From DASQHM01 sp035632095 (lineage in GTDB: Bacteria; Pseudomonadota; Alphaproteobacteria; Ferrovibrionales; Ferrovibrionaceae), in NCBI GenBank assembly GCA_035632095.1, contig DASQHM010000102.1, positions 1 through 7,337 of the forward strand: a stretch of 7,337 nt of DNA, given 5' to 3'. Numbering within the stretch: position 1 is the stretch's first letter; every line of letters starts with the position of its first letter. A program made the translations under genes and the position numbers. The notes under the pieces were generated by a model that did no database searches, was not told where the DNA came from, and worked only from the letters and a program-made list of their open reading frames with translations. Below, one piece after another: positions 1 to 6,015 of this stretch.

Positions 1-450
1 GGTGAGCTCGTCGTAATGCGCCAGCTGCTCGAGGCGCTGCTCGACCGCCTTGCGCGAGGTGACGAGGCGGAGCACGCCGGTGACGCGCTTGAGCTTGCCG
101 TTGAGCGCGGTCGCCGTGCCGCGGTCGTGCACCCAGGCGTAATCGCCGTTGTCGAGGCGGATGCGGTATTCGCAATCGAGTTCGCCGCCGCGCGCGACGT
201 GCGCGGCGAGACGCTGATCGCGCAGCGGCAGATCGTCGGAATGGATGCGCTTGGTCAGCGCCTTGCCGGTCGGCACCATCGACAGCGTCAGGCCGTCGAT
301 CGCGCCGTGCCACGTGAAGCGGTCGCCGGCGGCGTCCCATATGTAGGCGACGTCGCCCGCGGCAGCGAGTGCGGCGAGCACTGTGTCTTCGTCAGCCTTG
401 CGCGGTTTTTCCGTCATACGTACTTCGGGTCTCGGGTCGCGGCGTGGCAT
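1..450 (-). CDS. PAS-GGDEF signalling protein (diguanylate cyclase-like), N-terminal part
   Basis: The minus-strand reading frame is open from an ATG at 450 to the window edge, giving 150 residues with no stop. Residues ~32-130 look like a PAS_3-type sensor with its PAC end: IWDAAGDRFTWHG (37-49), RIHSDDLPLR (68-77), then EYRIRLDNGDYAWVHDRG (94-111). A short coiled linker (133-144) leads into LAHYDELT (143-150), the usual entry to a GGDEF domain, which is cut off here. Family knowledge: such proteins make cyclic di-GMP, and many carry an EAL phosphodiesterase domain after GGDEF; neither activity can be judged because the catalytic part lies outside the window. No signal peptide or membrane segment is visible, so a cytoplasmic sensor is likely. 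An AGGAG 8 bases before the ATG favours this start over Met12 (ATG at 417). Confidence 0.85.
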   Translation of the reverse strand, partial: MPRRDPRPEVRMTEKPRKADEDTVLAALAAAGDVAYIWDAAGDRFTWHGAIDGLTLSMVPTGKALTKRIHSDDLPLRDQRLAAHVARGGELDCEYRIRLDNGDYAWVHDRGTATALNGKLKRVTGVLRLVTSRKAVEQRLEQLAHYDELT

Positions 451-458
451 ACCGCGCG

Positions 459-463
459 CTCCT
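459..463 (-). promoter_or_regulatory. Ribosome binding site of the PAS-GGDEF gene
   Basis: On the minus strand AGGAG lies 8 bases upstream of the ATG at 450. It decides the start in favour of this ATG rather than the in-frame ATG at 417. Confidence 0.6.
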
Positions 464-470
464 ATAGTCG

Positions 471-507
471 GTCCGAATTCTGAAAGAACGATTTACGTCC
501 GGAATTC
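471..507. repeat. Direct repeat GTCC(G)GAATTC upstream of the PAS-GGDEF gene
   Basis: The plus strand reads GTCCGAATTC at 471-480 and GTCCGGAATTC at 497-507, so the same word recurs with one extra G at a spacing of about 26-27 bases. It sits just upstream of the ribosome binding site of the minus-strand PAS-GGDEF gene, where an operator or promoter would be expected. It may be chance; no known regulator is recognised. Confidence 0.3.
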
Positions 508-621
508 GACACAACTTTTAACAATCCATGAAAGCCGCGGCTCACAAGCATAGCGTACCGCGCCAGCGGCGTCCGGTGTACAGATCGAACACCGTTGTGT
601 CCGGTTTTTGTGACATACGAG

Positions 622-636
622 GCCGCGAATCGCGGC
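622..636 (-). terminator. Possible weak terminator hairpin after the hydrolase gene
   Basis: A perfect palindrome with arms GCCGCGA and TCGCGGC around one base starts 7 bases beyond the TAG stop of the minus-strand hydrolase. It could form a GC-rich hairpin in the transcript. No U-run follows, so it is not a classical intrinsic terminator. Without one, the hydrolase transcript could continue into the PAS-GGDEF gene 193 bases away. Confidence 0.25.
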
Positions 637-643
637 GCCCGGC

Positions 644-1462
644 CTAGGCGGTCCGGCGTGCTTCGACCGGCGTGTGCGCGGCAAGGAACGGCAGCACGGC
701 GTGGTTGAACTCGCGCGCCATGGTGTGCGGAAACGAGTGACCGCCTTGCGGCAGGAACTTGGCCTCGGCGCCGGGAATGGCGCGGGCGAGCTGCTCGGAG
801 AAATAGGCCGGCGTGACGACGTCGTCCTGGGCGGCGATCACGAGCGTCGGCGTGCGGATGCGGCCGAGATCGGCCGTGCGGTCGAACGCCAGGATCGCGT
901 CGATGCGGCTCATGACGATCTCGGGCGCCGAGAATGTCGCGAGGTGTTGAGCCTCGTATTGGCGGAGCTTCTCGTTGTTCTCGGCGATGTAGTACGACGG
1001 ATAGAGGAAAAGCGAATTCGCCTGGACGTAACTGGCGGGGCCGAGCTTTTGCAGGATCTCCTTGCGGAGGGCGAACAGGCGACGGAAATAGGCGTCGGCC
1101 TTCGGCCAGCTTGCGCAAATGACCATGCTGGCGACGGGCTGCGGATGTTCAATGCCGAGAATCTGCGCGATTGCGCCGCCGGTCGAATGGCCGACGATAT
1201 GCGCCCGCGCGATGCCGAGCGCGTCGAGCAAGCCGACGACGTCCGCCGCCAGCCGATCGACCGTATAGGAGATGCGGCTGTGATCGCTCTGGCCGACGCC
1301 GCGGTGATCAAATGTCACCACGTCGAAGGATTTTTCAAAAACCGGAACCTGCTGACGCCAATAATCGGCGTGGCCGCTAAGGCCGGTGATGAACACCACC
1401 GGGTAGCCGCCGCCGGCGCGCTCGTAATACAGATGGCAGTCGCCGACTGAAACCCGCGGCAT
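644..1462 (-). CDS. Alpha/beta-fold hydrolase, RutD-like
   Basis: A 272-residue protein of normal length for a single-domain alpha/beta hydrolase. The oxyanion-hole strand is VVFITGLSGHADYW (22-35), followed by FDHRGVGQSD (51-60), the nucleophile elbow GHSTGG with Ser93, an acid Asp213 or Asp214 in AAQDDVVTP, and His242 in QGGHSFPH. The cap region around NSLFLYPSYY (149-158) closely recalls RutD of pyrimidine breakdown, which handles a carbamate-type intermediate. No other rut genes are in the window, so the substrate is open: RutD-like hydrolases and ester or ring-fission hydrolases share this pattern. The ATG at 1462 is chosen because the hydrolase fold begins directly after it and an AGGAGG lies upstream. 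The frame stays open to an ATG at 1678, but those 72 extra residues look like no hydrolase. Cytoplasmic; transcribed away from the Rieske operon. Confidence 0.88.
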   Translation of the reverse strand: MPRVSVGDCHLYYERAGGGYPVVFITGLSGHADYWRQQVPVFEKSFDVVTFDHRGVGQSDHSRISYTVDRLAADVVGLLDALGIARAHIVGHSTGGAIAQILGIEHPQPVASMVICASWPKADAYFRRLFALRKEILQKLGPASYVQANSLFLYPSYYIAENNEKLRQYEAQHLATFSAPEIVMSRIDAILAFDRTADLGRIRTPTLVIAAQDDVVTPAYFSEQLARAIPGAEAKFLPQGGHSFPHTMAREFNHAVLPFLAAHTPVEARRTA

Positions 1463-1475
1463 GGAACTGGAAATT

Positions 1476-1481
1476 CCTCCT
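1476..1481 (-). promoter_or_regulatory. Ribosome binding site of the hydrolase gene
   Basis: A perfect AGGAGG on the minus strand ends 13 bases before the ATG at 1462. The spacing is longer than the usual 5-10 bases. It still supports this start, because no ATG, GTG or TTG in frame lies closer to it and the long upstream extension has no such signal noted. Confidence 0.5.
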
Positions 1482-1517
1482 GGCGGCCGCCGGCCGAAAC
1501 AAGGCGCCGCTGAGGCG

Positions 1518-1546
1518 CTGGTAACATTCGGGGCAGCCACTGTCAA
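1518..1546 (-). promoter_or_regulatory. Candidate sigma-70-type promoter of the hydrolase gene
   Basis: On the minus strand a perfect TTGACA (1546-1541) is followed after 17 bases by TACCAG (1523-1518). The -35 box matches the consensus fully and the spacing is ideal. The -10 box matches TATAAT at only three positions, which is common in GC-rich alphaproteobacteria. The leader to the ATG at 1462 would be about 50 bases. Confidence 0.42.
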
Positions 1547-1707
1547 ACCCGCGAGTCGCTGGCTGCTGCGCGGCACACGCATGGATCGCCGAAACGGCCA
1601 AGACACAGCATGATCACCACGCAACCGGTGCGTGCCACGTATCATCGCGGCATCACTTCTCCCCGACAAATTATCCACCGTGGCGCGCTTCGCGGCTCAA
1701 CTATCGT

Positions 1708-1735
1708 TTGCCAAACATCGGCGGCATGCTATGAG
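1708..1735 (+). promoter_or_regulatory. Weak candidate promoter of the CSD-SDR-Rieske operon
   Basis: TTGCCA (1708-1713) and TATGAG (1730-1735) are separated by 16 bases. Each box matches the sigma-70 consensus at four of six positions. If it is used, the transcript would have a leader of about 110 bases containing the hairpin at 1751-1780. No competing plus-strand promoter stands out nearby. Confidence 0.25.
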
Positions 1736-1750
1736 AGATTGCCTGCCCGG

Positions 1751-1780
1751 ACGGCGGCTGCATTCCATCAACACCGCCGT
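1751..1780 (+). promoter_or_regulatory. Possible hairpin in the operon leader
   Basis: ACGGCGG (1751-1757) pairs perfectly with CCGCCGT (1774-1780) around a 16-base loop, and two G-U pairs (1749-1750 with 1781-1782) can extend the stem. It lies about 70 bases before the start of the cold-shock-like gene. Leaders of true cold-shock genes are often structured, but no known riboswitch or thermosensor is recognised here. Confidence 0.25.
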
Positions 1781-1852
1781 TCCTGTCCATTCTTCCCGCG
1801 CCGTCGTCATCCGGCGGCCGTTCCAGTCAATCGGTGAACACAGGGGACCAAG

Positions 1853-2575
1853 ATGTCTTCTGCGACGGCGAATACCGCGCGCATGATCGCCAAGCTCCTG
1901 GCGGAGCGGCCGATAGCGCAACAGGAAATTCCGCAATTGATCGATGCCGTGCATCGCACGCTGGCCGGTCTCGACGGCACACGTCCGGCGCCGGCAGCCA
2001 CGCCGCAAAACGGCCAGGCGGCGCCCGTCTTGGACAATCCCGCTCCCAAGCGCCACGGCCGCAAGCCGCGCGCCGCCGCCGAGCCGGTGACGGTCGCGCC
2101 GGTGGAGGCGAAATCGGCGCCCGCGCTGACGCCGACGCCGACGCCGACGCTGCTGCGCCGTGCCGAGGTCAAAGAGAAAGAGCCGGTCGAGGTTGCGCCG
2201 CTGGCGCCGCCGCCCAGCCGCGAGCGCCTGACCCGCGGCGTCGTCCGCTGGTTCGATCCGCAGACCCGCCGCGGCGCGCTGCGCCTGCAAGGCGTCAGCG
2301 GCGATCTGCCGTTCGAGCCGCCGCTACTCGAGCGCGGCAACATCACCCGCTTGTTCAAGGGCCAGGAAGTCGAGGCCGAGCTCGGCGGCACGGCCGACGC
2401 GCCGCAGCTTGTCGGGTTCCGCCTGCTTTCCGCCGGACCGGCGACGCACATCAATCCCGGCATGGTGCGCGCCCGCCAGCAGAAGCCGGTGATGGTCGAA
2501 CTGAAGCGCGAGGCGCTGAAGCGCGCCGCCGCGCGCGACGCCGCCGAGGCGCTGCTGCCCGACCGGCGCGATTGA
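1853..2575 (+). CDS. MucR-N-like / degenerate cold-shock-domain protein
   Basis: A 240-residue soluble protein. Residues ~8-41 (RMIAKLLAERPIAQQEIPQL onward to AGLDG) resemble the N-terminal assembly segment of Ros/MucR regulators, with the pattern ElPxLIxxVHxxLxxL, but no zinc finger follows. A Pro/Ala-rich linker (44-122) includes a TPTPTPT tract. Residues ~127-193 align by eye with a cold-shock (OB-fold) domain: GVVRWFDPQTRRGALRL, LLERGNITRLFKGQEVE, LVGFRLL. The nucleic-acid motifs are worn away: RNP1 (KGFGFI) is RRGALRL and RNP2 (VFVH) is LPFE, while Trp133 and Phe134 remain. The tail (204-240) is basic. It may be a nucleic-acid-binding regulator of the two genes downstream, 25 bases away, but that is inference. 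AGGGGA five bases before the ATG sets the start. MucR similarity is the less certain of the two domain calls. Confidence 0.72.
   Translation: MSSATANTARMIAKLLAERPIAQQEIPQLIDAVHRTLAGLDGTRPAPAATPQNGQAAPVLDNPAPKRHGRKPRAAAEPVTVAPVEAKSAPALTPTPTPTLLRRAEVKEKEPVEVAPLAPPPSRERLTRGVVRWFDPQTRRGALRLQGVSGDLPFEPPLLERGNITRLFKGQEVEAELGGTADAPQLVGFRLLSAGPATHINPGMVRARQQKPVMVELKREALKRAAARDAAEALLPDRRD
2129..2150 (+). repeat. Hexamer tandem repeat ACGCCG, 3.7 copies
   Basis: Three full ACGCCG units and a partial fourth encode the Thr-Pro tract (residues 93-99) in the linker of the cold-shock-like protein. Because the unit is six bases, slippage would change linker length without breaking the frame. Confidence 0.6.
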
Positions 2576-2600
2576 ACACCGGCGGCGCGGCGGGACACGC

Positions 2601-3293
2601 ATGCCGGAGATCGCCCTCATCGTCGGCGCCGGCAGCGGCCTGAGCGCCGCCCTCGCCCGGCTCTTTGCCAAGGAAGGCATGCGCGTCACCCTCGCGGCGC
2701 GCGATATCCGGAAGCTCGAACCATTGTGCGCCGAAACCGGCGCCCGCGCCTATGCGTGCGACGCGACCAAGCCGGATGACGTCGCGGCGCTGTTCGAACG
2801 GGTCGAGGCCGACCTCGGCGCGCCCGACCTCGTGGTCTACAACGCCGGGCGTGCGGTGCGCGGCAGTATCACCGAGGTCGACACCGCAGCCGTACACCAG
2901 TCGCTCATGAGCCTCGCTTATGGCGGCTTCCTGGTGGCGCAAGAGGCGGCGCGCGCGATGCTGAAAAAGGGCGGCGGCACGCTGCTCTTCACCGGCGCCT
3001 CAGCCAGCGTCAAGGGCTACCCGAGGTCGGCACCCTTCGCCATGGGAAAATTCGCGCTGCGCGGCCTCGCCCAGGCCCTCGCCCGCGAGCTGCAACCGCA
3101 GAATATCCATGTCGGCCACATCGTGATCGACGGCGCCATCGACCGCGACGGCCATCCGCGCGCCCCCGCACTTGGCGAGGACGGCATGCTCGATCCTGAC
3201 GCCATTGCGCAGACCTACCTGCAACTGCACCGGCAGCCCCGCAGCGCGTGGAGCTGGGAGATCGAACTGCGGCCTTGGCGCGAGACGTTTTGA
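2601..3293 (+). CDS. Short-chain dehydrogenase-like protein lacking the catalytic Tyr
   Basis: A 230-residue Rossmann protein with classical SDR layout: the cofactor loop VGAGSGLS (8-15), an Arg at 34 after the second strand (AARD), acidic DAT at 54-56, and YNAG at 80-83. The active-site strand is LLFTGASAS (128-136), then PFAMGKFALRGLAQALARE (145-163). The normal YxxxK reads F146-A-M-G-K150, so the proton-donating Tyr is Phe. The helix Asn usually seen in NxxG also appears replaced (SLAYGG, 104-109). The Ser region and Lys are kept. My recollection is that a subfamily of SDR-like proteins shares this Phe and the IHVxHVVIDG segment (here 169-178), so this need not be decay. The arginine suggests NADP(H) binding. 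It may be a dehydrogenase of altered mechanism or a non-enzymatic binder. The ATG at 2601 follows a GGGA; it sits 25 bases after one gene and 30 before the oxygenase, which supports an operon. Confidence 0.87.
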   Translation: MPEIALIVGAGSGLSAALARLFAKEGMRVTLAARDIRKLEPLCAETGARAYACDATKPDDVAALFERVEADLGAPDLVVYNAGRAVRGSITEVDTAAVHQSLMSLAYGGFLVAQEAARAMLKKGGGTLLFTGASASVKGYPRSAPFAMGKFALRGLAQALARELQPQNIHVGHIVIDGAIDRDGHPRAPALGEDGMLDPDAIAQTYLQLHRQPRSAWSWEIELRPWRETF

Positions 3294-3323
3294 GCCACGT
3301 CCGGCGGGCGCTATGATGCCGCC

Positions 3324-4607
3324 ATGCTGAAGCGCGAACAGAACGAGCTCCTGACGCGCACCGGTCCCGGCACCGCGATGGGTCTGATGTTCCGCAGCTA
3401 TTGGCTGCCGGCGTTGCTCGAGGAGGAGCTGTCGGAAAACGATTGCCCGCCGGTGCGCATCCAGCTGCTCGGCGAGCGATTGCTGGCGCTGCGTGACAGC
3501 GGCGGGCGTCTCAGCCTGATTGACGAGTTCTGCGCACATCGCCGCGCGTCGCTGTGGTTCGGGCGCAACGAGGCGGGCGGCATCCGCTGCGCCTATCATG
3601 GCTGGAAATACGACGTCACCGGGCAATGCGTCGAGGTGCCATCCGAGCCTGAGAGCGGGTTCTGCAAGCGCATCAAGTTGACCGCGTATCCGCTGATCGC
3701 GCGCGGCGGCATCCTGTGGACCTACATGGGACCTGCAGAGAAGCAACCGCCACTGCCCGAGTATGAGTTCGCGCTGGTAGCATCCGAACAGCGCTTCATT
3801 TCGAAACGTCTACAGGAATGCAATTGGTTGCAGGCGCTCGAAGGCGGCATTGATTCGAGTCACGTGTCGTTCCTGCACCGCGCCACGCTCAACACCGACC
3901 CGCTGTTCAAGGGAGCCAGGGCCAACCAATACAACCTCGACGATGCCGAGCCGCATTTCGAGGTCGTCACCGCGCCAGGCGGATTGTTCATCGGCGCGCG
4001 GCGCAAGGCGGAAAACGGCAATTGGTACTGGCGCATCACGCCGTGGGTCATGCCGTGCGTCACCATCGTGCCGCCGCGTTCCGATTACCCGGTGCACGGC
4101 CACTTCTGGATCCCGATCGACGACGAGAATTGCTGGGCGTGGAGCTTCGACTATCACCCGACGCGTGCGCTTGCCAAGGCCGAGGTCGCGGCGATGCGCG
4201 ACGGCCACGGCGTCCACGTCAAATACTTGCCCGGCACCTACCGGCCGCGGGCCAATAAGGACAACGACTATTTGATGGATCGCGCGGCGCAGAAAGCCGG
4301 CCGCAGCTTCAGCGGCGTTGAAGGTATCGCCATGCAAGATGCCAGCCTGCAGGAGAGCATGGGACCGATCGTCGACCGCAGCCGCGAAAACCTTGTCTCG
4401 ACAGACAACGGCATCATCATGGCCCGCAATCGCCTGCTCACGGCGGTCAAGGCGCTTACCGAACAGGGGACTGCACCGCCGGGCGTCGACCCGGCGCACC
4501 ACCATGTGAGATCGGCGGCGGTGATCTTACCGGATGCGAAAGCGTTCTTGCCGGCGGCGGCCGAAGCGCTGTCAGCGCGCCTCGGGATGCCATACGCCTC
4601 TGTATAG
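3324..4607 (+). CDS. Rieske non-heme iron oxygenase, alpha subunit, phthalate-dioxygenase type
   Basis: A 427-residue oxygenase of the length expected for this family, starting with the typical LKREQNELLTRTGPGTAMG. The Rieske [2Fe-2S] ligands are Cys70 and His72 (CAH) and Cys89 and His92 (CAYHGWKYD). The catalytic domain has the electron-bridging Asp177 and iron ligands His180 and His185 in GIDSSHVSFLH; the third ligand is probably Asp339 in AMQDASLQESMGPIVDRS. This arrangement and the end region match phthalate 4,5-dioxygenase and phenoxybenzoate-dioxygenase-type single-subunit (alpha-only) oxygenases, which hydroxylate or demethylate aromatic substrates using electrons from a separate reductase. 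No reductase or ferredoxin gene is in the window, so the electron partner must lie elsewhere. The substrate cannot be told. The ATG at 3324 is used; ATGs at 3313 and 3316 are out of frame. No strong ribosome binding site is visible, so translation may be coupled to the SDR gene. Confidence 0.92.
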   Translation: MLKREQNELLTRTGPGTAMGLMFRSYWLPALLEEELSENDCPPVRIQLLGERLLALRDSGGRLSLIDEFCAHRRASLWFGRNEAGGIRCAYHGWKYDVTGQCVEVPSEPESGFCKRIKLTAYPLIARGGILWTYMGPAEKQPPLPEYEFALVASEQRFISKRLQECNWLQALEGGIDSSHVSFLHRATLNTDPLFKGARANQYNLDDAEPHFEVVTAPGGLFIGARRKAENGNWYWRITPWVMPCVTIVPPRSDYPVHGHFWIPIDDENCWAWSFDYHPTRALAKAEVAAMRDGHGVHVKYLPGTYRPRANKDNDYLMDRAAQKAGRSFSGVEGIAMQDASLQESMGPIVDRSRENLVSTDNGIIMARNRLLTAVKALTEQGTAPPGVDPAHHHVRSAAVILPDAKAFLPAAAEALSARLGMPYASV

Positions 4608-4616
4608 CGGCGCTAT
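4604..4616. terminator. Palindrome holding both stop codons of convergent genes
   Basis: ATAGCG-G-CGCTAT is a perfect inverted repeat. The plus-strand TAG of the oxygenase (4605-4607) and the minus-strand TAG of the HTH gene (4615-4613) occupy its two arms. A G-C pair and wobble pairs can lengthen the stem by about three steps. It might act as a bidirectional terminator, but the loop is tiny and no T-run follows on either strand. Confidence 0.35.
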
Positions 4617-5776
4617 GCGCTGACGCGCTCGCACTCGAGCATCACGGTTGACGTCAACACCCGACCCTGCGGCCCAGGCTCCGGCAAGGCCAAATTGAGA
4701 TAGCGAACATGTCGGTCGTCGATCGTACCGATCAACTCGTTGTAGTTGGGCCCGTCGCGCCGGGTGCGAAGAATTCGTGCGTGCACCATCATCGCGTAAT
4801 CGGTATCGGCACGCGCGAGAACATTCACCCCAACCAACAGCGACGTGTCAAAACCAAATCCGGTCGCAACATGGTGCGAGACAACTTCGTCGTGATTGAC
4901 GCCGAAAAGATTGCTCGTTGTGAACGCGCCGAGTCTTGCCGCGGCGTGAATCAACTGTTGCGGCGTCTGGTGGTAGACGGACATCAATTCAACGAGCAAT
5001 GGATCGGAAATTTGTTGAAGCGGTAACGCGTTCACTCTCCATGGGCGCCGCGTAACGCGCAAAATGAATGCGATGCGCGCAATTGCCGTCGCCGCCGCGT
5101 CGGCGCTCGTATGATTGGCCTCGATCCACTGCCGATCCATATGAACCAGGCGGCGAACGTGCCTGATACGGTCGGCACACTCATCAAGCCACTCCTGGAT
5201 GCGTTCAGCCGCGAGCGGCGCGACGCGGCGACCATCGTGGCGGATGACCACAGTGCGATCGGCGCGCTCGGTAACCGCAATCCATCCCAGAACACGCATT
5301 GCATACGCGGCCAAATCACCTGAGCCCTGCGGCAAGCCCAAATTCGTACGGACGTAAGCCGAATGTCCTGAAGTCGCGACCGCCATCTCTCCGTCAGCGG
5401 TGATCCAGCTGTGACGATCGCCGCCGTCGGAGTCGGTGGTCTGGAGCTGTCGCATGAGTGCGCGAATCAACTCAAGCGCCTTCTCCTCGGTTCCAACCTG
5501 CGCGCTGTCGGTCGGCAGAAGATCCTGAAAGATATCGCGCAAGAAGGCGGTGTCGCCACGATCCACCAGATAGCGGGCAATACGAAAGAGATCGTCACCG
5601 GCGATCCGTGTCTCGCCTCGCCACCAACGTGTGACGGTGTTCTCCGCACGTCCGATCGCACCCGCGATCTGCTTGAGATGCAGGGGCGCATTCGGAAATA
5701 GGCGCCGCCGCAGCGCCTCCTGAAACCTCGACTGAAAGCCCCCCATCCGCGCTTCCAAAGTTGTCAAGCGGGACAC
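4613..5776 (-). CDS. Helix-turn-helix regulator with long unrecognised C-terminal region
   Basis: A 387-residue protein. Residues ~32-72 form an XRE/Cro-like helix-turn-helix: LKQIAGAIGRAENTVTRWW then GDDLFRIARYLVDRG. The remaining 300 residues match nothing I recognise. They begin with a helical part (96-113), then a mixed segment (125-205, including AVTERADRTVVIRHDGRR), and end with a beta-rich part (284-385, including LIGTIDDRHVRYLNLALPE) that could be a PAS- or GAF-like ligand fold, though this is only a guess. No transmembrane segment is seen. It is probably a one-component transcription factor. It converges on the oxygenase and diverges from the PAS_5 gene, the classical place for autoregulation and control of that neighbour. 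The start is a GTG at 5776; an ATG at 5746 (codon 11) with GGAA seven to eight bases before it is an equally good choice and leaves the HTH intact. Confidence 0.8.
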   Translation of the reverse strand: MSRLTTLEARMGGFQSRFQEALRRRLFPNAPLHLKQIAGAIGRAENTVTRWWRGETRIAGDDLFRIARYLVDRGDTAFLRDIFQDLLPTDSAQVGTEEKALELIRALMRQLQTTDSDGGDRHSWITADGEMAVATSGHSAYVRTNLGLPQGSGDLAAYAMRVLGWIAVTERADRTVVIRHDGRRVAPLAAERIQEWLDECADRIRHVRRLVHMDRQWIEANHTSADAAATAIARIAFILRVTRRPWRVNALPLQQISDPLLVELMSVYHQTPQQLIHAAARLGAFTTSNLFGVNHDEVVSHHVATGFGFDTSLLVGVNVLARADTDYAMMVHARILRTRRDGPNYNELIGTIDDRHVRYLNLALPEPGPQGRVLTSTVMLECERVSA

Positions 5777-6015
5777 CAGACCTGTCCCGAATATTACGCA
5801 TTTTTATCGAACATGCATACTCTCGCATATCAATCAAGCCAACTGCGACCTGCCGCCGATGCCCCGCCCAAAAGCGCCGTTGGCCGTCCTGGCTTGCGAC
5901 ATTTTGCACGAACTGATCGCGATTTACCGGCCTCATCGGGCTGGAGTCCCTATCGAGCGTCGGTCCAACCGGCGGCAAAGGTGCGTCCCGCGCCGCCAGG
6001 CAACCGTCAAGCATC
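5777..6015. promoter_or_regulatory. Divergent control region between HTH and PAS_5 genes
   Basis: A 239-base gap between divergently read genes. The part next to the regulator (about 5790-5835) is the most AT-rich stretch in the gap. On the minus strand it holds TTGATA and GATAAA about 19 bases apart, a weak promoter candidate for the HTH gene. An ATGC-N8-GCAT inverted repeat (5813-5828) and a third GCAT at 5798-5801 could be an operator. Toward the PAS_5 gene no clear -35/-10 pair or ribosome binding site stands out. Small frames here (5813-6028, 5859-6125) show no family resemblance. Confidence 0.3.

Larger units (their letters stand above)
1463..1852. other. Divergent intergenic region between the hydrolase and the Rieske operon
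   Basis: This 390-base stretch separates two genes read in opposite directions. It holds the hydrolase ribosome binding site and promoter candidate, a weak plus-strand promoter candidate near 1708-1735, a 7-bp hairpin at 1751-1780, and an AGGGGA ribosome binding site just before the ATG at 1853. Short plus-strand frames inside it (for example 1610-1837 and 1632-1886) are rich in Arg and His, look like no protein family, and were not called. Confidence 0.6.

Noticed and set aside
16..483. Plus-strand frame of 155 codons
   Set aside because: It lies opposite the PAS-GGDEF gene, and its composition is the Arg/Ala/Val-rich pattern of a shadow of GC-rich coding sequence. The minus frame shows clear PAS and GGDEF-entry motifs.
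674..1450. Plus-strand frame of 258 codons opposite the hydrolase
   Set aside because: The minus strand carries the full alpha/beta hydrolase motif set; the plus frame resembles no family.
1463..1678. 72-residue N-terminal extension of the hydrolase
   Set aside because: The frame is open, but the added residues are not hydrolase-like, the predicted promoter lies inside this stretch, and an AGGAGG precedes the ATG at 1462.
1834..2643. Plus-strand frame of 269 codons overlapping the cold-shock-like gene
   Set aside because: It starts with GTG and is an Arg/Ala-rich frame-shifted shadow; the frame starting at 1853 has domain-like sequence and a proper ribosome binding site.
3000..3746. Minus-strand frame of 248 codons across the SDR and Rieske genes
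   Set aside because: It spans two well-supported plus-strand genes and has no recognisable motif.
5762..5767. TTGACA on the minus strand near the HTH gene start
   Set aside because: A perfect -35 word, but transcription from it would start downstream of both possible start codons, and no -10 follows at the right distance.
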